Positions 14,524 through 21,020 of a stretch of DNA of 21,020 bases are shown here, in pieces. Origin of the DNA: Citromicrobium sp. (lineage in GTDB: Bacteria; Pseudomonadota; Alphaproteobacteria; Sphingomonadales; Sphingomonadaceae); the NCBI GenBank assembly GCA_003248395.1, contig QFNA01000061.1, positions 1 through 21,020 on the forward strand, in the 5' to 3' direction. The notes beneath the pieces are model-generated. The model saw nothing but the letters and a program-made list of their open reading frames with translations. It searched no databases and was not told the DNA's origin. Within the stretch, counting starts at the first letter, position 1. Each line of letters begins with the position of its first letter. The translations under genes and the position numbers were made by a program.

Positions 14524-15521
14524 GCCAGCCGCCACCGCGCGGTTTCCGATTTGCGCGCCAGCCATGCCAGTGCGACGACCTGCATGACCGGAGCGATTGG
14601 CAGCATTGTCAGCCACGCCGTGGCCAACACGCCAAGACTGACGGCGAAAACCAGTTCGGCCATGCGCCGGGAAACGGCGCGGAATATCATCACCGCCATT
14701 GCCTGGATCAAGAGCGCGGCAAGCGTGATCCCGGCGGCAACAACTGCAGCATCTGGCCCGATCAGCGCCAGCGCAGCAGTAGTCACGACCAGGCCGAGCA
14801 CGACGAGCCGCCAACCTTCATGGCGGAGCGCGAGCCACGTCGACTGGCCGCATTGCGCGGAAAATCGCATCCTCTCGCTATCGACTGGGCCAAGCAGCAA
14901 CGCCGCAGCCGCCACAGCGACGCCAGCCACGGCTACGGCGTCGCGCTGCTCCAACCACTGCGAGCCCATCGCGATCGCCGCGACACTCACTGCGACGATC
15001 AGCGCGACGATCTTGGGCCGGCGCATCGTTTGCAGAATCCGTCGCGAACGCCATGCTCCAGCGCTGCGTCGCTGGCCCAATATCTGCAGGGCGAACCCGG
15101 CCAGACAGCCGCCGCCGTTACCTGCAAGCAATGTCGCGAGCGCTCCGGGTGCCACAACCATTCCCACAAGCATCGTCATTGCCAGCCCCACTGCGAAATA
15201 CATCAGGGCGAAGCAAATCGCATTTGCATGAACCAGCGCCAGTTCCGCCAATACGCCGTCGCTCCGGTGATAGTGCAGTCGCTCTGCCGCAGTCCGCCCG
15301 GCGGTCAATCCCGCCATGATCCCCAAGGCCAGCGCCAGCCATTGCTCGCGCTGCCCGTCCAGCCCGCGCGCCCATGCCGAACCCACCAACAAAATTATCG
15401 GCAGGCCCAACACAATGGTCAGCCGGTCGCTCCAGCTCCCCAATGCATGACGCAGTGCCGCCGCCGCGATGCATGCGTCATGGCCGATCAAACGTCGGCA
15501 CGCCTGCATCGCCGCACTCAC
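14520..15521 (-). CDS. ABC transporter permease (polytopic membrane protein)
   Basis: A 333-residue protein with roughly eight to nine hydrophobic segments, for example about 33-50, 61-75, 102-123, 171-188, 196-211, 240-255, 260-280, 290-308 and 309-322. There is no recognisable substrate motif. The family identity rests mainly on four-base overlap with the ATPase gene, so this is inferred to be the membrane part of a two-gene exporter. The start is a GTG at 15521 that overlaps the smc stop as GTGA; an ATG at 15509 is an alternative. The tight coupling to smc suggests shared transcription, though no functional link is known. Confidence 0.75.
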   Translation of the reverse strand: MSAAMQACRRLIGHDACIAAAALRHALGSWSDRLTIVLGLPIILLVGSAWARGLDGQREQWLALALGIMAGLTAGRTAAERLHYHRSDGVLAELALVHANAICFALMYFAVGLAMTMLVGMVVAPGALATLLAGNGGGCLAGFALQILGQRRSAGAWRSRRILQTMRRPKIVALIVAVSVAAIAMGSQWLEQRDAVAVAGVAVAAAALLLGPVDSERMRFSAQCGQSTWLALRHEGWRLVVLGLVVTTAALALIGPDAAVVAAGITLAALLIQAMAVMIFRAVSRRMAELVFAVSLGVLATAWLTMLPIAPVMQVVALAWLARKSETARWRLA

Positions 15522-18500
15522 TCCGCCGCCAGCAGTTCCTCGGCCCCGCCAAGGTCCACGCTCACCAGCCGGCTGATGCCCTTTTCGATCATCGTCACGC
15601 CGAACAGGCGGTGCATCCGGCTCATGGTCACCGCATTATGCGTCACGATCAGATACCGCGTGTCGGTAGATCAGCGCTGTTGCGGTCAGCGCCTGTTCGC
15701 CGCCCGACAATAGCGTGAGCGACTGCAGCCGCTTGCCCGGCGGCTGGGCGAAGATCTCGAGGCCCGCCTCCAGCGGATCGTCGCTGTGGATCAGCGCCAG
15801 ATGCGCCTCGCCGCCTTCGAACAGGCGGGCGAACAGGTGCTTGAAGTGATCGTTGACCTTCTCGAACGCCTCGCGCAGCCGCTCGCGCGATTTTTTCCAG
15901 CTCGTCGGCGGCGACGAGGTTGACCGGCCCGATCCGTTCGCGGCTCGCGGTAAGGCGGTCCATTTCCTCGCTCTCGGCTTCGGCGGATTTGACGCTATCT
16001 TCCGCAAAGTCGAACTTGCCCGGCAGCAGGGGGGGAGGGGACTGGAACCGCTCGCCTGAAATCCGCGCCATCTCGATGCGGCGTCCGTCTTGGTTTTCGG
16101 CGCGTTCCGAAAGACCGGCGCGACTCTCGCGTGCTTCGGCCAGCGCCTCGTTGGCGGCGGCAAACGCCAGGTCGGCTTCCTGCGCCACCTGGCTGGCGGC
16201 GGCCACGGCCCTCTCGGCCTCTGCGAGTTCTGCACCAAGGCGATCGCGCACCGCATCGCCCTGTTCGATCTCGCGCATCAAGCCTTCGGGCTTGGCGGCG
16301 AAGATCGCGCGTTGCTCCTCGATTTCCTCAAACCGGCGGGCCATGTCCGACAGGCGCCGTGCGGCCTCGCCCGAGCGCGCCTGCCAGTTCGCCATGTCGC
16401 TGCGCTGCGCGGCGGTCCTTTCGCGCGCCACTGCAAGCGACTGGTCGTGCGCGGCAAGTTCCGCTGCACGGGCCTGCAAGGCGGCGCGTGCCGCCTCGTT
16501 CTTCGCGCGCGACGCTTCGAGCGAGGCGCGCCCCGCAGCCGGATCGGGCAGGGCATCGCGCTTTGCCTCGGCGGCAGCCACGTCCGTCCGGGCCGCGCCG
16601 CTAAGCTCAGCATGCTCGCTCTCGGCGCGATCCAGTTCGGCAAGTCGTGCCGCCACCCGTTCGCGCGCCGCCTCTGCCTGATCGAGCGCGCGCAGGGCCT
16701 GCCGTTCCGCCTCGCTGGCGGCGGACAGATCGCGATCGGCAGCAATCAGCTCGCGCTGGAGAGTGGACAGCGTGTCGCTCGCCTCGGCTTGCGTGGTCTC
16801 CGCGCGGTCCACTGCCACCCGGAGATCGGGCACGAGCGCGTCGAGTTCGGTAAATCGGTTTTCCGCTTCGAGCCTCGCAGCCTCCGCCGCCCCTTCGCCG
16901 CGCACCACGAGGCCGTCCCAGCGGCGTAGCCTGCCATCCATGGTCACGAGATTCTCGCCCGGAGCCAGCTTCCGGCCATCGTCGCTCTCGAGGACGTGGA
17001 CTAGGCTCAGCCGCGCATGCAGTTCTTCCGGGCATTCGGCGACATGATCGGCGAGGCTGTCGGCGACCTTGCCCGCGGCATCCGCGCCGGTCCAATAACG
17101 CCCCTCGCTCCCGTCATCGGGCAGGCCGAGCAGCGCTTTGCCATCGCGGCCCAAGGCGGTGGCGACCGCACGTTCATAGCCTTTTTCGGCGCGCACACCG
17201 TCGATGGCCTGCTTGCGACCCGACCGCTTCGCCGCGGCCCGCTCGCGGGCCTCGCGGTCGCGCTTCAGGGCATCATATTCGCGTTGTACGCCTGATAGCT
17301 CGGCCTTGGCTGCGGAATAGGCGCTGGCAGCCTCGTCACGCTGCGCCTGCAGATCGGCCTTGCGCGCTTGCATATCCTCGATGGCGGCACGCTTCGCCTC
17401 GACTTGCGCAGCCGCGTCTTTCGCATCCTCCTGCGCCCGGCTTACCGCTCCTTCGAGATCCTCTCCAGCAAGCGAAGCGAGTTGCTCCGCCATTCGGCGT
17501 CCTTCGGCCTCGATGCGGTCGAGCCGCGCCTTGGCTTGTTGCACTTCGGCTTCGACCACCCGCCACTCGGCCTCGACCCCGGCATTGTCGGCAGTCGCCT
17601 TGGCCAGCGCGAGTTCGGCAGTGCGGCTGGCGCGTTCGGCATCCTCGCTCTGTGCGACCAGTTTCGGCCGGACTTCCTCGTCGGCGGCGAGCGTCTTCTC
17701 GCTCGTGGCCAGATCCTTCTCGAGCCGGGCGAGGGCTTCTGCTGCATCCTTCGTCAGCCGGTCGGCATCGCCGCGATCTTCTTCCAGTCTGACCTTCTGC
17801 CGTTCGAGGTCGGCCAGCCGCTGCTCGGCCGCTTCGAGCTGGCTGGTGAGCGCCGCCATGCGATGGCCATGCGCGCTGGCATCGTCGCGCCGAACGCGTG
17901 CATCGGCTTGACTGGCTGCCTTCTTCGCCTCCTCCGCTGCTGCCGCGGCATCGCGCCAGCGAGCATAGACCAGCCGCGCCTCGGCAGTCCTGATCTCGTC
18001 GGAGAGCTTGCGGTAACGTTCGGCCTGTTTCGCCTGCCGCCGTAGCGAGGCGATCTGGCTGTCGAGACCCGCCATGAGGTCTTCCAGCCGCGCAAGATTG
18101 TTCTCGGTCTGCCGCAGCTTGCTTTCCGCATCACGACGGCGAACGTGCAGGCCCGCGATCCCCGCGGCCTCTTCCAGCATCATGCGCCGCTCGACCGGCT
18201 TGGCGGCGATGACCTGCGCGATCTTGCCCTGGCTGACTAGTGCCGGGCTGTGCGCGCCGGTGGCTGCATCGGCGAAAGTCAGCGCGACATCCTTGGCGCG
18301 GACATCCTTGCCGTTCACGCGATAGGCGGAACCGGCTCCTCGCTCGATCCGGCGGACGACTTCTAGCTCTTCGCCCTCGTCATCCTCTGCCGAAAGGACG
18401 ACTTCGGCGAAATCGCGCGGAGGGCGGCTGGCGGTCCCGGCGAAAATGACGTCTTCCATCCCGCCCGAGCGCATGGATTTGGGCGAGTTCTCGCCCATGA

Positions 18501-18639
18501 CCCAGCGGATCGCTTCGAGCAGGTTGGACTTGCCGCAGCCATTGGGGCCGACCACGCCGGTCAGCCCCGGTTCTATCCGCAAGGTGGAGGGTTCGACGAA
18601 GCTCTTGAAACCGCTCAGCCTGAGCTGCTTGATGAGCAT
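15518..18639 (-). pseudogene. smc: Chromosome segregation protein SMC, disrupted by two lesions
   Basis: SMC is the coiled-coil ATPase of bacterial condensin. Walker A is intact near the start (GVVGPNGCGKSNLLEAIRWVMGE). Long coiled coils surround a hinge (QAIDGVRAEKGYERAVATALG to LRRWDG), and the signature LLSGGEQALTATAL is present. Reading continues cleanly only to about residue 914. A run of six A on the minus strand (15891-15896) holds one base too many, and homology resumes in another frame at SRERLREAFEKVNDHF. After ALIY, near 15665-15670, homology jumps to TRYLIVTHNAVTMSRMHRLFG in the third frame. About 40 residues, including the Walker B/D-loop (VLDEVDAP in the family), are missing. 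The natural stop is at 15518-15520. An uncorrected reading would stop at 15649. SMC is important for growth, so assembly error is a real possibility. Confidence 0.85.
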
Positions 18640-18663
18640 CGCCGGTCAGCCCCGCTGTCCGTA

Positions 18664-19416
18664 TTACCTCGCGCCGGCGCGCTGCAAGATCGGTTCGAGC
18701 GCCTGCCACTGGTTCGCGTCGACCCGCTGCCCGTTGACGAAGAACGTCGGCGTGCCGGATACGCCGGCGGCATCGGCCACGGTGCGCGACTTGTCGGCCA
18801 GCGCCTCGATTGCGGCCGTATCGGTCAGGCAGCTGTGCGCCTGATCTGCCGAAATGCCGCGTGCCGCGAAGAAATCGATCAATCCGGCGGCCTGGGCCAG
18901 GCTCACAAAGCGTTGCTCTGCCGGGCCTGACATGGCCGCCTCATAGGCAGCCTGATTGGCCTGCATCGCTTCGCCGAATTGCGGCAATTCCGCCCAGGCC
19001 TGATCGGCCAGGGCATGGAAGCTTTCGGGCGCGCCGCATTGCGCCAGCGTCGAAATGGTCACGTCCAGCGGATCACGGAGCAAGGGACGGATTTCATAGC
19101 TCACCCGCCCGGTGTCGACGTAGTCCTGCTGCAAGGGGGCCGAGCCGTTCTCGGAGAAATAGGCGCAGGCACCACACGTGTGGCTGGCATATTCCACGAC
19201 CTTGATCGGTGCGTCGGGATTTCCGATCAGGAAACCGCCGTCATCGGTCTTGCTGGCGGTTTCCAGCCAGCTCTGGCCTTCGGGTGCTGCTATCGGCGCA
19301 ATCGCGTCGCTTTCGAGCGTGGCAGCGCCGCCTTCGGCATCCGCGGCATCACCGCCACAGGCGGCGAGGGCGAGTGCCAGTGGGGCGGCGAGTGCGAGAC
19401 GGAAACTCTTGGTCAT
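18664..19416 (-). CDS. DsbA-like thioredoxin-fold lipoprotein
   Basis: A 250-residue exported thiol oxidoreductase. It has a lipoprotein signal with lipobox LAAC (Cys20), then a low-complexity Ala/Glu linker, then the thioredoxin fold with active site Cys81-Gly-Ala-Cys84 in SHTCGACAYF. A cis-proline loop GVSGTPTFFVNGQRV lies near the C-terminus. Family members form or shuffle disulfides in periplasmic proteins; here it is probably anchored to a membrane. The ATG at 19416 has GAGAGGAT upstream and gives the signal peptide directly; the open frame reaches 19515. The smc start follows after 24 bp. It is a paralogue of the gene just upstream, with a different active-site dipeptide. Confidence 0.9.
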   Translation of the reverse strand: MTKSFRLALAAPLALALAACGGDAADAEGGAATLESDAIAPIAAPEGQSWLETASKTDDGGFLIGNPDAPIKVVEYASHTCGACAYFSENGSAPLQQDYVDTGRVSYEIRPLLRDPLDVTISTLAQCGAPESFHALADQAWAELPQFGEAMQANQAAYEAAMSGPAEQRFVSLAQAAGLIDFFAARGISADQAHSCLTDTAAIEALADKSRTVADAAGVSGTPTFFVNGQRVDANQWQALEPILQRAGAR

Positions 19417-19467
19417 GGTGATCCTCTCAAATCTATCGGTCAGGGTAAGACAAGGCGACCTGCGAAT

Positions 19468-19507
19468 GAAGGGCATGGGAAGGCGTGTCCACAGGGATAT
19501 GCCCTTC
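19468..19507. repeat. Inverted repeat between the two DsbA-like genes
   Basis: GAAGGGCAT (19468-19476) and ATGCCCTTC (19499-19507) form a nine-base-pair stem with a 22-base loop in the 122-bp gap. There is no T-run on either side. It may act as an RNA-stabilising or partial-attenuation hairpin in the shared transcript; this is inference. Confidence 0.35.
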
Positions 19508-19538
19508 GAATGCACTCGTCGTCATCGCAAAGTGGCGC

Positions 19539-20252
19539 TCAGAAGAGCCGGTCGAGATGGGGCTGCAGCGTCGACCAGTCATGCGCATCGATCTGTTCGT
19601 CGCCCATCAGGAAGGTCGGCGTGCCGCGCAAGCTGTATTTCTCGACATCCGCATGGCTCTGGTCGGCAATCTTGCGCGCCTTGGCCTCGTCGGTCAGGCA
19701 CTGGTCGAGTTGCGCCCGCGTATAACCGCGACCTTCCATGATTTCATAGAAGTCCAGATCGCTGGCAATCGCCTGCGCCCGCGAACCGAAACTGCCGAAT
19801 TTCCAGCGCGCCATTTGCGCTTGGGTCAGCTTGCGCGCCTTGCCCATCCATTCGTCCTGGCTAAGGATCAGCGCTTCGTGATTGGCCGGGAAGCGGATCG
19901 GCGCGCCACATTGCGCGGCGAGCGTCGCGGTCAGATCCACGGGGTCGCGGACCAGGTGCCGGATTTCATAGCTGACTTTCCCGGTGGGTACGTAGAGCAG
20001 CTTGATCGCCCCGTCGCCGGTCCGCGCGAAATCGGCACAATGCGAGCAGGTGTAGCTCATGTACTCGACGAGCTTTTCGGGCGCGTCCGGATTGCCGAGC
20101 AGGTGTCCGCCATCGGTTCGCGTGACCGTCGCGCCCCAATTGCCCGCTTTGACGGGCTTCTCGGCAGGAGCATTCTGCGCAGCGACAGCAACGGCCAGCA
20201 GCGACGCAGCGAATAGGGTCATGGCCCTGATCGGGCCGGTAATCGGTTTCAC
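19539..20252 (-). CDS. DsbA-like periplasmic thiol oxidoreductase
   Basis: A 237-residue protein with a signal peptide (hydrophobic stretch MTLFAASLLAVAVAAQ) and no lipobox, so periplasmic. The active site is Cys69-Ser-His-Cys72 in SYTCSHCADF, and the cis-proline loop is SLRGTPTFLMGDEQID. Like its neighbour it has the GNPDAPxKxVEY strand before the active site and the LVRDPVDL segment after it, so the two are tandem paralogues. The CSHC and CGAC active sites imply different redox potentials. The ATG at 20252 overlaps the stop of the upstream DUF721 gene (20249-20251) as ATGA, a sign of translational coupling. Confidence 0.9.
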   Translation of the reverse strand: MKPITGPIRAMTLFAASLLAVAVAAQNAPAEKPVKAGNWGATVTRTDGGHLLGNPDAPEKLVEYMSYTCSHCADFARTGDGAIKLLYVPTGKVSYEIRHLVRDPVDLTATLAAQCGAPIRFPANHEALILSQDEWMGKARKLTQAQMARWKFGSFGSRAQAIASDLDFYEIMEGRGYTRAQLDQCLTDEAKARKIADQSHADVEKYSLRGTPTFLMGDEQIDAHDWSTLQPHLDRLF

Positions 20253-20812
20253 GTGTCCTGTTCCCCGGTTTCATCCTGCGAACCCAGCCCGCGTGCCAGA
20301 GATTCCAGCACCGCGCGAAGTTCCGGATCGCCAATATCGCGCAAACTGTCGCCCAGTTCCATCGGAATCGGCTTGAGCGACGGCGGCGCCTTGGCCCTCG
20401 TCTTGTCTTCCGGCGGCTTAACCGCACCTTGCCGCAGCTTTATCCGCGCGACCGCGCGATAGCCGAAGAACCGGTTCACGCGCTCGATGATTTCCGGGAT
20501 CACCTGCTGGATCAACGGCGCGTGCGCCGGCAGCACCACCAGTTCCAGGATACCTTCGGATTTCTCGCCCGGCGGGAAACGGATCATTTCGGGCGTACAG
20601 ACGCGCGCATGGGTGTCGCCGACGATCTCGGGCCAGCGGCTGACCACCGACGACTGGACGAACCCAAATCGGCGGAAGGCAGGACGGCCGATCTGCGGCA
20701 TCAGGTCCGAAATCGCCTTCGCCTGGCCGCCGCGCGGCCGTTCGTAATGGCGCGCAGCTTTCTTGCCGCGCCCGGTTGTGGTCTTCTCGCTTCCCATTTC
20801 GCGCTCTGCCAT
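20249..20812 (-). CDS. DUF721 / DciA-like protein
   Basis: A 187-residue cytoplasmic protein. After a basic, disordered-looking N-terminus the DUF721 core runs from about 34 to 130 (SDLMPQIGRPAFRRFG, SRWPEIVGDTHARVCTPEMI, LVVLPAHAPLIQQVIPEII, VNRFFGYRAVARIKLRQG). DciA proteins of this family load the replicative helicase DnaB in bacteria lacking DnaC, so a replication-initiation role is plausible. The C-terminal acidic tail is not conserved as far as I can tell. The ATG at 20812 has an alternative at 20797. Its start lies only 14 bp from the divergent mutY start. Its stop overlaps the DsbA-like gene. Confidence 0.85.
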   Translation of the reverse strand: MAEREMGSEKTTTGRGKKAARHYERPRGGQAKAISDLMPQIGRPAFRRFGFVQSSVVSRWPEIVGDTHARVCTPEMIRFPPGEKSEGILELVVLPAHAPLIQQVIPEIIERVNRFFGYRAVARIKLRQGAVKPPEDKTRAKAPPSLKPIPMELGDSLRDIGDPELRAVLESLARGLGSQDETGEQDT

Positions 20813-20826
20813 GCCATAGACGCCGC

Positions 20827-21020
20827 GTGGCCGCCACTGTCTCCGACATATTGCTGGAATGGTACGATGCGCACGCCCGCGATCTGCCGTGGCGTTCGCG
20901 GCCCGGAGCCGCCGCGCCCGATCCCTACCATGTGTGGCTGTCCGAAGTGATGCTGCAACAGACGACCGTGGCGGCGGTAAAGCCCTATTTCGCCGCCTTC
21001 CTCGATCGCTGGCCCACGAT
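20827..21020 (+). CDS. mutY: A/G-specific adenine glycosylase, N-terminal part (runs off window)
   Basis: The visible 64 residues match the start of MutY, the base-excision-repair glycosylase that removes adenine opposite 8-oxoguanine. Key segments are ARDLPWR, DPYHVWLSEVMLQQTTV and KPYFAAFLDRWPT. The catalytic Asp and iron-sulfur cluster lie beyond the window. The only reasonable in-frame start is the GTG at 20827; the ATG at 20811 is in another frame. The gene is divergent from the DUF721 gene, with 14 bp between the two starts. Confidence 0.9.
   Translation, partial: MAATVSDILLEWYDAHARDLPWRSRPGAAAPDPYHVWLSEVMLQQTTVAAVKPYFAAFLDRWPT

Noticed and set aside
13969..15713. Long plus-strand open frames opposite the ABC genes (420 and 297 residues)
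   Set aside because: Products are Ser/Thr/Arg-rich with no domain pattern, while the minus frames encode clear Walker motifs and membrane helices.
19486..19496. TGTCCACAGGG as a DnaA box
   Set aside because: A single imperfect match with no cluster, AT-rich region or origin genes nearby.

Overview
The window reads as chromosomal DNA of an alphaproteobacterium, most likely Sphingomonadales (Erythrobacteraceae or a close relative). The evidence is GC-rich coding sequence throughout, an aerobic CobT cobaltochelatase subunit, the alphaproteobacterial rpmF-plsX-fabH-ihfA-merR cluster, a GTTC-N7-GTTC SOS box of the alphaproteobacterial type, and palindromic intergenic repeats familiar from sphingomonad genomes. 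No complete mobile element, tRNA, rRNA or CRISPR array is visible.

Layout, left to right. Positions 1-3987 (+) hold the 3' end of cobT, a nitroreductase with an unusual N-terminal domain, cysS between two REP-like palindromic elements, and a D-2-hydroxyacid dehydrogenase. Positions 3988-5243 form a small regulatory island. Two short minus-strand genes (a helix-turn-helix-like protein and a conserved unknown) diverge from an S24-type repressor that appears to have lost its catalytic lysine. The shared promoter region carries an SOS box and two AGGA-N4-TCCT dyads. Positions 5240-7188 hold an exported protein of unknown function, a metallo-beta-lactamase-fold hydrolase and a MAPEG membrane protein. 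Positions 7293-10457 (+) hold rpmF, plsX, fabH, ihfA and a MerR regulator, linking ribosome assembly, phospholipid and fatty-acid initiation and nucleoid structure. Positions 10625-13479 hold a 7TMR-DISM-type histidine kinase converging on a NarL/LuxR response regulator, with overlapping 3' ends. Positions 13480-13818 contain no protein gene. They do hold a promoter-like sequence, several strong hairpins and a clear intrinsic terminator, so I propose a structured small RNA there.

Positions 13819-20812 (-) look like one gene string, transcribed right to left: a DUF721/DciA-like protein, a DsbA-like thiol oxidoreductase, a DsbA-like lipoprotein, smc, and a two-gene ABC exporter whose permease start overlaps the smc stop. 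The smc gene is broken in this sequence by a one-base insertion in a homopolymer and by a deletion that removes the Walker B region. This is either a real lesion or an assembly error. A 5' fragment of mutY begins at 20827 on the plus strand.

The most interesting points are the structured RNA candidate at 13536-13748, the SOS-box/dual-dyad control region with its truncated S24 repressor, the doubly broken smc, and the low-GC domain fused to the nitroreductase. I saw no convincing complete new defence or mobile system.
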